From Amycolatopsis sp. QT-25 (GTDB lineage: Bacteria; Actinomycetota; Actinomycetes; Mycobacteriales; Pseudonocardiaceae), in contig NZ_CP120210.1 of assembly GCF_029369745.1 (NCBI RefSeq), forward strand, positions 7,626,001 through 7,690,000: a stretch of 64,000 nt of DNA, written 5' to 3'. Position 1 is the stretch's first letter; each line of letters opens with the position of its first letter. This document shows, piece after piece, positions 32,794 through 44,182 of this stretch. Both the position numbers and the translations under genes were made by a program. The notes under the pieces are model-generated. The model ran no database searches. It was not told the origin of the DNA and was given only the letters and a program-made list of their open reading frames with translations.

Positions 32794-33902
32794 GGCGGTT
32801 GCTCCGCTCCCCGCTGCTCTGGACGTTCGTCGTCTCGCTCGTCCTGCTGCTCGCGGTCGGCGGGTGGTTGCTGACGGATCCGGCGACCAGCCGCAGCGAG
32901 GCGCTGAAGACCGGCGGCATCGCCGGAGGCGCCATCGTCGCGCTGTATGCGTTGTGGCTCAACGACAGGCGGCGCCGCGTCGAGGAGCGGCGACAGGAAA
33001 TCGAGCGACAGCGGCAAGAACTGGAACTGCGGCGGGCCGATCAGGACCGCGACCGGATCGCGGACGAACGGTTCGCGAAGGCCGTCGAACTGCTCGGGCA
33101 CGACGCCGACCAGGTGCGGGTCGGGGCCCTGCACGCACTGGCGGGACTGGCCCGCGGCAGGGAGATCTACACGCAGACCGTGCTCGACATCCTGTGCTCG
33201 TACCTACGGCGGCCGTTCGACCATCCGCAATACGACGAAGAGGAGGCGAAACGCCCCTCGAACAAGCAGCCCCCGTCTGGCAAAGCTGAGCAGGATCAAG
33301 AGCTCCAGGTACGGCAAACCGCCCAGCGGCTCATCGGGGAACTGCTCCCGGCCGCGGATTCCGAAGGCACTCCCGGATACGACCTCGACCTGACCGGCGC
33401 GGTGCTGGAGTACTTCGACCTGTCGGAGCGGAAGATCGGCAAGCTGCTGCTCCGCTACGGTGGTCTGTACAGCAGCACCAATCTGTCCGGTTGCGTGTTC
33501 CTCGGGCCGGTGTACCTGACCGGCGCGGGAACGGCCGCGAAAAAGCTGATCGGCTTCTTCCGGTGCAACTACGCCAAATTCGAACAGCGGGCGTGGTTCA
33601 GCGGGGTCCACTTCTCCGAGGACGCCGAGTTCCGCGGCACCGTGTTCGCGGGCGAGACCTCCTTCAAGGACAGCGTCTTCGCGAAGGACGCCGTCTTCGC
33701 CGGCTCCCGATTCACGGGAACGCTGGATCTGCGCCGCGCCCGGTTCCACGGCTTCGCGGATCTGAATTTCGGCGAGCCGCCCGGCACGGTTTCGCTGTAC
33801 GACACGACGGTGGAACCCGCGCGGGACCACGAACTCCCGGACGGCTGGTTCGTCGAGCCCCTGCCGGACGGCCGAGCCCGGCTCACGGAGAAGGACCGAT
33901 GA
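32790..33902 (+). CDS. Membrane-anchored pentapeptide-repeat protein, copy 1
   Basis: A 370-residue protein: two membrane helices (about 10-28 and 42-56), a charged coiled coil (RRRRVEERRQEIERQRQELE), then RFAKAVELLGHDADQVRVGA, the HEAT-like block common in actinobacterial pentapeptide-repeat proteins. The C-terminal part contains degenerate pentapeptide repeats (AEFRGTVFAGETSFKDSVFA). ATGA overlaps join it to both neighbours. A shorter paralogue follows. Function unknown; a membrane-surface scaffold is a guess. Confidence 0.82.
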   Translation: MRRLLRSPLLWTFVVSLVLLLAVGGWLLTDPATSRSEALKTGGIAGGAIVALYALWLNDRRRRVEERRQEIERQRQELELRRADQDRDRIADERFAKAVELLGHDADQVRVGALHALAGLARGREIYTQTVLDILCSYLRRPFDHPQYDEEEAKRPSNKQPPSGKAEQDQELQVRQTAQRLIGELLPAADSEGTPGYDLDLTGAVLEYFDLSERKIGKLLLRYGGLYSSTNLSGCVFLGPVYLTGAGTAAKKLIGFFRCNYAKFEQRAWFSGVHFSEDAEFRGTVFAGETSFKDSVFAKDAVFAGSRFTGTLDLRRARFHGFADLNFGEPPGTVSLYDTTVEPARDHELPDGWFVEPLPDGRARLTEKDR

Positions 33903-34792
33903 AGCGCCTGTTCAAGTCACCGCTGCTGTGGACGTTGCTGTCCTCGGTCGTGGTGCTCGTCGGAGTCACCGCCTGGCTGCTCACGGATCGCGCGACCAGT
34001 CGCGGCGACGCGCTCAAGACCGGCGCCCTCGCCGGCGGGGCGATCGCCGCGCTCTACGGGCTCTGGCTCAACGACCGGCGAAGGCGGACCGAAGAGGACC
34101 GGCACGAGATCGAGCGCAGCCGGATCTCCGACGAGCGCTTCGCCAAGTCGATCGAACTGCTGGGCCACGAGGCCGATCAGGTCCGCGTCGGGGCGATGCA
34201 TTCGCTCGCCGGGCTGGCCAGGACACGGCCGGAGTACCGGCAGACGGTGCTCGACGTGCTGTGCGCCTATCTGCGGCGGCCGTTCGAGCATCCGAGTTTC
34301 GCGATCGCGGCGGGCAAGAAAGACGACTGGAGCGACGAAGACCAGGCGGCCGCGGAACGGGAACGGCTGGTCCGGCGCGCGGCCGAACGGCTGATCCGCG
34401 ACATCCTCCCCCACGCCGGGAGCACCGGGCCGACGTTTTCGCTCAACCTCAGCGACGCGCGGCTCGACAAGCTGGGCCTGCTCGGCAGGCGGGTCGGCTG
34501 GTTCGGCGCGGATCGTTGCGAGGTGCTGACCTACCTCGACCTCACCGACGCTCAGCTGTCCGGGAAGTTCCTGCTCGAGAACGCGACGATCCACGGCGGG
34601 TTCGAACTCACGCGGGCGAGCTTCGAACGCAGGGTGTCGCTGAACGACCTCGTCGTCAAGGCACCTGTCGACTTCAGCGTGGCCACCTTCGCGGAGCCGC
34701 CTTCGCTGGAGGGCGCGAAGTTCCCCGCCGGCTCGACCTTGCCGTCGCCCGGGCAGCCGACGGCGAGTGCGGACCGTTCCCCGAGTACGTGA
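33899..34792 (+). CDS. Membrane-anchored pentapeptide-repeat protein, copy 2
   Basis: A 297-residue paralogue of the previous gene: same start (MKRLFKSPLLWTLLSSVVVL), two membrane helices, a shorter charged coil, and RFAKSIELLGHEADQVRVGA. The repeat region is shorter (LDLTDAQLSGKFLLENATIH). The ATG overlaps the previous stop, ruling out the longer frame that opens at 33491. Its TGA (34790-34792) lies inside the left arm of a palindromic repeat. Confidence 0.82.
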   Translation: MKRLFKSPLLWTLLSSVVVLVGVTAWLLTDRATSRGDALKTGALAGGAIAALYGLWLNDRRRRTEEDRHEIERSRISDERFAKSIELLGHEADQVRVGAMHSLAGLARTRPEYRQTVLDVLCAYLRRPFEHPSFAIAAGKKDDWSDEDQAAAERERLVRRAAERLIRDILPHAGSTGPTFSLNLSDARLDKLGLLGRRVGWFGADRCEVLTYLDLTDAQLSGKFLLENATIHGGFELTRASFERRVSLNDLVVKAPVDFSVATFAEPPSLEGAKFPAGSTLPSPGQPTASADRSPST

Positions 34793-34838
34793 AGGCCCCC
34801 CTCCTTGCGCTGGGCGCAAGGGGGGGCCTTCACGTACT
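34784..34838. repeat. Palindromic intergenic repeat, family 1, overlapping a stop codon
   Basis: Left arm from 34784 (AGTACGTGAAGGCCCCCC) pairs with GGGGGGCCTTCACGTACT ending at 34838; the stem has a small bulge. The TGA of the preceding gene is part of the left arm. It separates that gene from the convergent purL end at 34868. Confidence 0.75.
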
Positions 34839-34867
34839 TCCGGCGGGCGAACGCGCGCCCAGACCTC

Positions 34868-37177
<2,310 letters not shown>

Positions 37178-37184
37178 AGCCGCC

Positions 37185-37190
37185 AGAATA
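37185..37190 (-). promoter_or_regulatory. -10 element (leaderless) of purL
   Basis: Minus-strand TATTCT, 7 bases, then the purL GTG at 37177. It lies in the 23-base gap between the divergent purL and ABC exporter genes. Confidence 0.5.
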
Positions 37191-37200
37191 AGGGAGAGGG

Positions 37201-38898
37201 TTGTTCACCTCGCCGTCGCCCACGGATAAATCGGTCGCGCTGACACCTGCGATCCGCTTACCGTCGACAATCGTGCTTTCCGCCACCTATCCCCTTCCGC
37301 GACTACGCCTGCCCGCCAAGCCGCCCGCCTGGCGGTACCTGGTCAGGATGATGCTCGCGCGCCCGGGACTGCTCGCCGTCTCGGCGATCAGCGGTGCGCT
37401 GTGGTCACTGCCGATCGCCCTGCTCCCGGTCGCGATCGGCCGCGGCATCGACGCGATCGGCCGCGGTGACGGCGATTCCGTCTGGCTGTGGGGCCTCGCG
37501 GCCGCCGGGCTCGGGATCGCGCAGACGCTCGCGGGCACGGTGCAGCACTTCGCGTCCTACGGCTGCTGGATCCACGGCGCCGGGGTGACGCAGCGGCTGG
37601 CCACCGAGCACGCGGCGAAGCTGGGCGCGAACCTGCGGGACACGACCACCACCGGCGACGTGGTGGCGATCACCACCAGCGACATCAACCCCATCGGCGA
37701 CTCCTTCGAGGTGCTCGGGCGGGCCTTCGGTTCGCTGATCGCGTTCATCGTCTGCGCGACGGCACTGCTGTCGACGTCTCCGCTGCTGGGGGTGGTCGCG
37801 CTGGTCGGTGTCCCGCTGGCGGTGGTCGGCATCGGCCCGCTGCTGAAGCCGCTGGAAAGGCGCCAGACGAAGCAGCGCGAGGAGAAGACGGAGGTCAACG
37901 CGCTGGCTGCGGATATCGTCTCCGGCCTGCGGATCCTTCGTGGCGTCGGCGGTGAACGGCAGTTCCTCGACCGCTTCCGGCGCTCCTCCCAGCGGGTCCG
38001 GGCGGCCGGTGTCCAGGTGGGGCGCAGCGAGGCGTGGCTCGCGGCCGCGGAGATCGCGCTGCCCGGCCTGGTCACGGTGGCCATCACCTGGCTGGGCGCG
38101 CAGGCGACGATGAACGGCACCATCCGCGTCGGCGAGTTGATCACGTTCTACGGCATCTCGGTGTTCCTGGTGATCCCGGTGACGACGGCGACCGAGTTCG
38201 CGGGGGTGCTGAGCGCCGCGCTGGTTTCGGCGCGGAAGGTGTGCAAACTGCTGTCCACCGACCGCACGCTCGCCGAGCCGGAGCACCCGGTGCCGCTGCC
38301 GGAAGGCCCGCTGGGCCTGTACGACGAGACGTCCGGAATCAGGGTCGAGGCCGGGAAGCTGACCGTCATCGACGTCGGAGCCGATGCCGAAGCGGTGGCT
38401 TCACGGATGGCACGGTTCACCGATCCGAGTGAACCTGCCCTCGTCGGCGGGGTTCCGGTGAACCAGGTCGCCCTCGGCGAGCTGCGGCGGCGGGTCGTGT
38501 TCGCGCACAACCAGGACATCTGGTTCTCCGGGGTGCTGCGCGAGCAGGTCACCCCCGCCGAGCCCGGCGAGGTCGAGATCACCGAAGCGCTGTACGCGGC
38601 GGACGCCGACGACATCGTGGAGGCGATGCCCAACGGCGTCGACGAGGTCATCGGCGAACGCGGACGTGAGGTTTCCGGCGGTCAGCGGCAGCGGCTGAAC
38701 CTGGCCCGCGCGCTGGCGACCGACGCCGACGTCCTGCTGCTCGACGAGCCGACCTCGGCCGTCGACGCGCACACCGAAGCCCGCATAACCGAACGCGTCG
38801 CGAAGCTGCGACGCGGCAAGACCACCGTCGTGTTCAGTCAGAGTCCACTGTGGGCACATGTGGCCGATGTGGTCGTGAGTACGAAAGTACCGGCATGA
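37201..38898 (+). CDS. ABC exporter subunit with degenerate Walker A
   Basis: A 565-residue fused membrane/ATPase half-transporter, about six helices then an ABC domain. The Walker A place (about residues 383-395) reads VIDVGADAEAVAS, with no GKS/T. In contrast the signature VSGGQRQR (about 490) and Walker B LLLDEPTSAVD are intact; the H-loop position has Ser (FSQSP). Start taken as the TTG at 37201; a GTG at 37273 is possible. ATGA overlap with the second subunit. Substrate unknown. Confidence 0.88.
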   Translation: MFTSPSPTDKSVALTPAIRLPSTIVLSATYPLPRLRLPAKPPAWRYLVRMMLARPGLLAVSAISGALWSLPIALLPVAIGRGIDAIGRGDGDSVWLWGLAAAGLGIAQTLAGTVQHFASYGCWIHGAGVTQRLATEHAAKLGANLRDTTTTGDVVAITTSDINPIGDSFEVLGRAFGSLIAFIVCATALLSTSPLLGVVALVGVPLAVVGIGPLLKPLERRQTKQREEKTEVNALAADIVSGLRILRGVGGERQFLDRFRRSSQRVRAAGVQVGRSEAWLAAAEIALPGLVTVAITWLGAQATMNGTIRVGELITFYGISVFLVIPVTTATEFAGVLSAALVSARKVCKLLSTDRTLAEPEHPVPLPEGPLGLYDETSGIRVEAGKLTVIDVGADAEAVASRMARFTDPSEPALVGGVPVNQVALGELRRRVVFAHNQDIWFSGVLREQVTPAEPGEVEITEALYAADADDIVEAMPNGVDEVIGERGREVSGGQRQRLNLARALATDADVLLLDEPTSAVDAHTEARITERVAKLRRGKTTVVFSQSPLWAHVADVVVSTKVPA

Positions 38899-40622
38899 AA
38901 AAGCTGCCTTTGGCAGACAAGAAAGACGTTCGACGATGGATCAGGGAGACCGCGCGGGACAACAGGCGCGAGTTCTCCGTGATGCTCGGCCTGTTCTGCG
39001 TCGCGACCGCGATCGGGCTGGCCGGCCCGCAACTGCTGGGCGCGCTGGTGGACGAGGTCGTCGAGGGAACGACGACGACCACGATCACCTGGCTCGCGGT
39101 CGCGTTCGTGGTGGTGCTGGGCGCGCAGGCGTGGTTCAAGGGTCTGGCCCGGTTTCGCGCGCGGGTGTTCGGTGAGCGGATCCTGGCGAGCAACCGCGAG
39201 CAGTTCGTCGGGAACGCACTGAACCTGCCGCTCGGGACGGTCGAGGCGGCGGGCACCGGTGATCTGCTCAGCCGGGCGACCACCGACGTCAGCCGCATCG
39301 ACCACGCGGTGCGGTTCGGCGCGCCGGAGATCCTGATCGCCGCCGTCACGGTGGTGTTCACCGTGGTGGCGATGGTGCTCACGTCACCGTTCCTGGCGCT
39401 GGGCCTGCTGGTCGCGCTGCCGCTGCTGGTGCCGGTGAACATCTGGTATCAGCGCCGGATCCCGGACGTGATGCGGCGGATGCTGGACAAGTGGTCCGAG
39501 TTGCAGTCCACGACGCACGAGACCGCGGAGGGCGCGCGGACGGCGGAGGCACTGAGCACGACGGGCCGCCGTATCCGCGCCGGGCACGACGGGCTCGACG
39601 CGTCGATGCTGGGCGAGCGCGAGATCCGGGCACTGCAGATGCGGTGGATCCCGTCGCTGGAGATCAGCTACGTGCTGCCGGTGCCGGTGATGCTCGGGCT
39701 GGGACTGCTCGCCTATTCGAACGGCTGGGAAGGGCTCGGCACGATCACCGCGATGCTGCTGTATTCGCAGGTCATGACCGGTCCGCTGAACGAGGCGCTG
39801 TTCTGGCTCGCGGACATGCAGGTCGCCGGTGCCTCGCTGCGCCGGCTGCTGGGCGTGCGACCGCCTTCGTCGGTTGCCTCTGCTTCGGAGGCTCCGCGCG
39901 GCCAAGACATCGAGGTGCGCGACGTGCGCTTCGGCTACAACGCGGACCGCGAAGTGCTGCACGGGATCGACCTGCGGGTGCCCGCCGGTGAACGGCTGGC
40001 GATCGTCGGCCCGTCCGGTGCGGGCAAGTCGACCCTGGGACGGCTGCTGGCCGGGATGTCGGCGCCGACGTCGGGCTCCGTGCGGATCGGCGGCGCCGAG
40101 GTGTCGACGTTGCCGGACGACGTCCTGCGCGGCGAGGTCCTGCTGCTGACCCAGGAGCAGCACGTGTTCGCGGGGACGCTGCGCGACAACCTCACGCTGC
40201 CCGCCGGGGACTGGTCCGACGACCGGCTGCTGGCCGCGCTGGCCTCGGTCGGGGCTTCGGAGTGGGTGGCGAGCCTGCCGGACGGGCTGGACACGAAGGT
40301 CGGGGCCGGGGCGGTCGCGGTCCCGGCGGCGATGGCGCAGCAGCTGGCGCTGGCGCGGGTGGTGCTGGCCGACCCGCACACGCTGGTGCTGGACGAGGCG
40401 ACGTCGCTGCTGGACACGGGTTCGGCGCGGGAGCTGGAGCGGTCGCTGAGCGCGGTGCTCGAAGGGCGCACGGTGATCGCGATCGCGCATCGGCTGCACA
40501 CGGCGGCCGCGGCGGACCGGGTCGCGGTCATCGAGGGCGGCCGGGTGACCGAGCTGGGCTCGCACGCGGAACTGCTTGCCGCCGGCGGGCCTTACGCGGC
40601 GCTGGTGGCCGCCGCCTCCTGA
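38895..40622 (+). CDS. ABC exporter subunit with degenerate signature motif
   Basis: A 575-residue half-transporter, partner of the preceding one. Walker A GPSGAGKST (about 372-380), Walker B LVLDEATSLLD and the H-loop AIAHRLH are intact, but the signature reads VPAAMAQQ in place of LSGGQRQ. In a heterodimer this subunit's nucleotide site would use the partner's good signature, giving one working and one dead ATP site. The ATG at 38895 overlaps the previous stop. Confidence 0.9.
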   Translation: MKKLPLADKKDVRRWIRETARDNRREFSVMLGLFCVATAIGLAGPQLLGALVDEVVEGTTTTTITWLAVAFVVVLGAQAWFKGLARFRARVFGERILASNREQFVGNALNLPLGTVEAAGTGDLLSRATTDVSRIDHAVRFGAPEILIAAVTVVFTVVAMVLTSPFLALGLLVALPLLVPVNIWYQRRIPDVMRRMLDKWSELQSTTHETAEGARTAEALSTTGRRIRAGHDGLDASMLGEREIRALQMRWIPSLEISYVLPVPVMLGLGLLAYSNGWEGLGTITAMLLYSQVMTGPLNEALFWLADMQVAGASLRRLLGVRPPSSVASASEAPRGQDIEVRDVRFGYNADREVLHGIDLRVPAGERLAIVGPSGAGKSTLGRLLAGMSAPTSGSVRIGGAEVSTLPDDVLRGEVLLLTQEQHVFAGTLRDNLTLPAGDWSDDRLLAALASVGASEWVASLPDGLDTKVGAGAVAVPAAMAQQLALARVVLADPHTLVLDEATSLLDTGSARELERSLSAVLEGRTVIAIAHRLHTAAAADRVAVIEGGRVTELGSHAELLAAGGPYAALVAAAS

Positions 40623-40686
40623 CGCAATTCGGCACCTGGTTGCGGTGGTTGCGCGTGCAAGTACCGCAAGCAGGTGCCGAATTGCG
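40623..40686. repeat. Palindromic intergenic repeat, family 2
   Basis: CGCAATTCGGCACCTG (40623-40638) and its exact complement (40671-40686) flank a middle with TTGCGGT and ACCGCAA, directly after the ABC stop codon and between convergent genes. Confidence 0.7.
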
Positions 40687-40711
40687 AAGGGTCGGGCAGG
40701 CGGAACTTACG

Positions 40712-41395
40712 TCAGCGCGCGACCGAGGACAGGGCGTCCACGGCGCTGTAGAAAATGCCGAGCCCGTCGTCGGAAGGCCCGGTGAGGGCGTCGATGGCGT
40801 GCTCCGGATGCGGCATGAGCCCGACCACGCGGCCGTTCTCGCTGCGGATCCCGGCGATGTCGTTGCGCGAGCCGTTCGGGTTGCCGCCGACGTAGCGGAA
40901 CACCACGCGGCCCTCACCCTCCAGCTCGTCGAGCGTGTCCTGCTCGGCGACGAAGCAGCCGTCGATGTTCTTCATCGGAATGAGGATCTCGGCGTCCTTG
41001 TCGTACCGGGTGGTCCACGCGGTGTCGTTGTTCTCGACGCGCAGCCACTGGTCACGGCAGATGAAGTGCAGGCCCGCGTTGCGGATCATCGCGCCCGGCA
41101 GCAGTCCGGCCTCGCACAGGATCTGGAAGCCGTTGCAGATGCCCAGCACCGGCATGCCCTGGTGGGCGGCCTCGATCACCGAAGACATCACCGGCGCGAA
41201 CCGGGCGATGACACCGGCGCGCAGGTAGTCGCCATAGGAGAAGCCACCGGGGATGACGACGGCGTCGACGCCCTTGAGGTCCTCGTCGGCGTGCCACAGG
41301 GGCACGGCCTCGGCGTCGGCGTAGCGGACGGCGCGGGCGGCGTCACCGTCGTCGAGCGTGCCGGGGAAGGTGACGACCCCGATGCGGGCGCTCAC
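40712..41395 (-). CDS. purQ: Phosphoribosylformylglycinamidine synthase subunit PurQ
   Basis: A 227-residue class I glutamine amidotransferase that feeds ammonia to PurL. The nucleophile Cys is in LGICNGFQIL, and the His/Glu partners are in MPHPEHAID. The GTG at 41395 gives VSARIGVVTFPGTLDD and overlaps the purS stop by 4 bases (GTGA), so purS and purQ are coupled. Confidence 0.95.
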   Translation of the reverse strand: MSARIGVVTFPGTLDDGDAARAVRYADAEAVPLWHADEDLKGVDAVVIPGGFSYGDYLRAGVIARFAPVMSSVIEAAHQGMPVLGICNGFQILCEAGLLPGAMIRNAGLHFICRDQWLRVENNDTAWTTRYDKDAEILIPMKNIDGCFVAEQDTLDELEGEGRVVFRYVGGNPNGSRNDIAGIRSENGRVVGLMPHPEHAIDALTGPSDDGLGIFYSAVDALSSVAR

Positions 41396-41631
41396 GCGTC
41401 CACCCGCTTGATGGTCCACTGCTCGATGACCGGGTTCGCGAGGAATCCTTCGGCGATCTTTTCGAGCGTCGCGTCGTCGACGGAGTCGTCGACCTCGATC
41501 TCGAAGTGCTTGCCCTGACGGATCCCGGCGATCCCGGTGAAGCCGAGACGACCGGCGGCGCCGAGCGCGGCCTGCCCCTGCGGGTCGAGGATTTCGGGCT
41601 TGGGCATGACGTCGACAACGACTCGGGCCAC
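41392..41631 (-). CDS. purS: Phosphoribosylformylglycinamidine synthase subunit PurS
   Basis: A 79-residue PurS, the small bridging subunit of the bacterial FGAM synthetase. VVVDVMPKPEILDPQGQAAL and LGFTGIAGIRQGKHFEIEVD are typical. The GTG at 41631 (MARVVVDV) has AAGGAG 9 bases upstream; a GTG at 41652 would add 7 residues. Confidence 0.93.
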   Translation of the reverse strand: MARVVVDVMPKPEILDPQGQAALGAAGRLGFTGIAGIRQGKHFEIEVDDSVDDATLEKIAEGFLANPVIEQWTIKRVDA

Positions 41632-41685
41632 GGCAGGCTGCTCCTTATTCACGCAGGTCGTGGGTACCGCCCGAGCCTACTTCAC

Positions 41686-41691
41686 TACGGT
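41686..41691 (+). promoter_or_regulatory. -10 element (leaderless) of the 41698 gene
   Basis: TACGGT, 6 bases, then ATG at 41698. Confidence 0.45.
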
Positions 41692-41697
41692 TGACGC

Positions 41698-42471
41698 ATG
41701 ACCTACGGGCACTACGCGCCGCCGAAGAGGCCGAAGACCTGGCTCTGGATCACGCTGACGCTGGTCTTCGTCCTGATCGCGGGCGGGGTCGCGTTCACCG
41801 GCTTCGTTTCGCCGGGGTTCTTCAAGGCCAAGCCGGACACCACTTCGCGCGCGACGCCGGAGCAGCTGATCCGGTCCTTCGTGAACGGCGTCGGCGAGAA
41901 CCGCGTCAGCGAGCTCTGGTGCGCGATCCGTTCGAAGCGGTCCTACACCTTCGAGCAGACCATGTCCGTCTCCGGTGACGCACAGCTCAGCACGCCCGCG
42001 CACCAGCGTGCGGCGCAGGAGTACTCGGCCGCGTTCACCGCCGCGGGTGAGACCGTCGGGATCGCGATGATTCCCGGCGAGGGCGGCTGGTGCGTGCGCG
42101 ACGCCAAGATCGGCGGCGAGCCCGAGCCGCTGCCGGGTATCGAGACGAAGCCGTCCTCGCGGCCCGACGTCAAGACCGGGGAAGAGGCGGGGAACGAATT
42201 CGTCGACGCGATCAACACGCGTGACATCCCGGCGGCCCTGTCCGTGCTGTGCGGGAAGGTGCCTGACACGACCCGCGACGGCGTGCAGCAGATCATCCAC
42301 GGCGAAGCCAGGTACACCGTCGAAAAGGCCGACGTGCTGACCACCGCCGGGCAAACGATCCTCCACCTCGCCGGCGAGGTGGACGGCGTCCGGCGGCCCG
42401 GGCGGGTCGAGACCGACGACGCGGCCGAAGGCGGTCCCTGCGTGGCTTCTTTCGCACCCGACTCCGACTGA
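41698..42471 (+). CDS. Membrane-anchored protein with two extracytoplasmic Cys domains
   Basis: A 257-residue protein: short Pro/Tyr-rich start, one membrane helix (LWITLTLVFVLIAGGVAF) followed by TGFVSPGFFKAK, then two similar ~80-residue domains (ATPEQLIRSFVNGV... and AGNEFVDAINTRD...), each with cysteines, reminiscent of DUF4878/NTF2-like folds. The helix-GFVSPGFF join matches that of the gene at 31993. Divergent from purS. Function unknown. Confidence 0.8.
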   Translation: MTYGHYAPPKRPKTWLWITLTLVFVLIAGGVAFTGFVSPGFFKAKPDTTSRATPEQLIRSFVNGVGENRVSELWCAIRSKRSYTFEQTMSVSGDAQLSTPAHQRAAQEYSAAFTAAGETVGIAMIPGEGGWCVRDAKIGGEPEPLPGIETKPSSRPDVKTGEEAGNEFVDAINTRDIPAALSVLCGKVPDTTRDGVQQIIHGEARYTVEKADVLTTAGQTILHLAGEVDGVRRPGRVETDDAAEGGPCVASFAPDSD

Positions 42472-42576
42472 GCTCGCATCAGTCCTTCGACTGGGGGATG
42501 CTCGGAGCGCGTCGCTGGGCCAAGATGAGCCCATTGGCAGTACGCCAACACCGGGTGAGCAGCAGCAGGAGGCACC

Positions 42577-44157
42577 GTGGCCGATCAGGACTCCTTCGAC
42601 TACGTCATCGTCGGCGCGGGCAGCGCGGGATGCGTGCTGGCGAACCGGCTGAGCGAGGATCCGTCGGCACGGGTGCTCCTGCTCGAAGCGGGCGGCGAGG
42701 ACGACGCGGACGAAATCCGCATCCCCGCGGCGTTCCCCGGTCTGTTCAAGACGCAGTGGGACTGGAACTACGAGACGGTCGAGCAGAAGCACACCGGCAA
42801 GACCCTGTACTGGCCGCGCGGGAAGACGCTCGGCGGCTGTTCCTCGATCAACGCGATGATCTACATCCGCGGCAACCGCGCCGACTACGACGGCTGGCGG
42901 GACGGGCACGGCGCCGAGGGCTGGGGTTTCGACGACGTCCTGCCGTATTTCAAACGGGCGGAAGGCAACCAGCGGCTCGGCGGGCCGCTGCACGGCACCG
43001 ACGGGCCGCTGAACGTCGAGGACCGCCGCTTCACCCACGAGCTGTCCCGCGCCTGGGTGGAGTCCGCGGTCGCCTGGGGCCTCAAGCGCACCGGCGACTT
43101 CAACGGCGAGTCGCAGGAAGGCGCCGGCGTCTATCAGGTGACCTGCAAGAAAGGCCGCCGCTGGTCGGTGGCCGACGCGTACCTGCGGCCCGCGTCGTCG
43201 CGTCCGAACCTCACCGTGCGGACCCACGCCCAAGCCACGCGTGTGGTGTTCGAAGGAACCCGCGCCGTCGGTGTGTCCTATTTGGACAAAGGCGTCGAGA
43301 CGACCGTGCGCGCGTCGGCCGAAGTCCTGCTGAGCGGTGGCGCGGTGAACTCGCCGCAACTGCTGATGCTCTCCGGCGTCGGCCCGGCGGAACACCTGCG
43401 GGAGCACGGGATCGACGTCGTGGCGGCGCTTCCCGGTGTCGGTGAGAACCTGCACGACCACCCCGCCTGCGGGATCATCTGGTCGACCCGCGGCACCACC
43501 GACCTGGTGGACGCCGCGACGCCGGGCGGGCTGGTGCGCTACCAGCTCACCAAACGCGGCCCGCTGGCCTCGAACATCGGCGAGGCGGGCGCCTTCTTCC
43601 CCGCCGCGGACGGTGTCTCGCCGCCGGACATGCAGATCCACGTCGCGCCGACGTTGTTCTACGACAACGGGATGCGCGAGCCGACGGTGCCCGGCTTCAC
43701 GTCGGCGGCGACCCTGGTCGACGTCGCGAGCCGGGGACGGCTGCGGTTGAAGTCGTCGAATCCCCTGTGGAAGCCCGAAATCGACCCGGCGTACTACGCC
43801 GAATCCGTGGACATGGAGAAGATGCTGGCCGGGATGCGGGCCCTGATGGAGATCGGGAAGTCCGGCCCGCTCGCGCGCTACCTGGACAAGCCGTTCCTGC
43901 CGGAGCACCACGACCTGACCGACGGCGAACTGGCCGACTACGTGCGCGAGAGGACGCAGACGCTGTACCACCCTGTCGGGACCTGCTCGATGGGAACGGG
44001 CGAGCACGCCGTCGTCGACCCGGCGCTGAAGGTGCGCGGGGTGGAGGGGCTGCGGGTGGTGGACGCGTCGGTGATGCCCGTGGTGCCGCGCGGGAACACG
44101 AACGCGCCGACGATCATGGTGGCGGAGAAGGCCGCCGACCTCATCCGAGGCTCGTGA
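42577..44157 (+). CDS. GMC family oxidoreductase (choline dehydrogenase-like)
   Basis: A 526-residue FAD enzyme. The FAD-binding N-terminus is YVIVGAGSAGCVLANRLSED, followed by LLLEAGG, GGCSSINAMIYIRGN and the C-terminal HPVGTCSMG with the catalytic His, then RVVDASVMPVVPRGN. GMC enzymes oxidise alcohols such as choline or sugars. The GTG at 42577 has GGAGG 4 bases upstream. Convergent with an aldehyde dehydrogenase, so an alcohol-to-aldehyde-to-acid route is possible. Confidence 0.92.
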   Translation: MADQDSFDYVIVGAGSAGCVLANRLSEDPSARVLLLEAGGEDDADEIRIPAAFPGLFKTQWDWNYETVEQKHTGKTLYWPRGKTLGGCSSINAMIYIRGNRADYDGWRDGHGAEGWGFDDVLPYFKRAEGNQRLGGPLHGTDGPLNVEDRRFTHELSRAWVESAVAWGLKRTGDFNGESQEGAGVYQVTCKKGRRWSVADAYLRPASSRPNLTVRTHAQATRVVFEGTRAVGVSYLDKGVETTVRASAEVLLSGGAVNSPQLLMLSGVGPAEHLREHGIDVVAALPGVGENLHDHPACGIIWSTRGTTDLVDAATPGGLVRYQLTKRGPLASNIGEAGAFFPAADGVSPPDMQIHVAPTLFYDNGMREPTVPGFTSAATLVDVASRGRLRLKSSNPLWKPEIDPAYYAESVDMEKMLAGMRALMEIGKSGPLARYLDKPFLPEHHDLTDGELADYVRERTQTLYHPVGTCSMGTGEHAVVDPALKVRGVEGLRVVDASVMPVVPRGNTNAPTIMVAEKAADLIRGS

Positions 44158-44182
44158 CCTTCCCTTTCACGCCCCCGCAAGC

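Noticed and set aside
37201..38898. The first ABC gene as a pseudogene because it lacks Walker A
   Set aside because: The frame is intact, the signature and Walker B are normal, and the partner shows the complementary loss, as expected of an asymmetric heterodimer.
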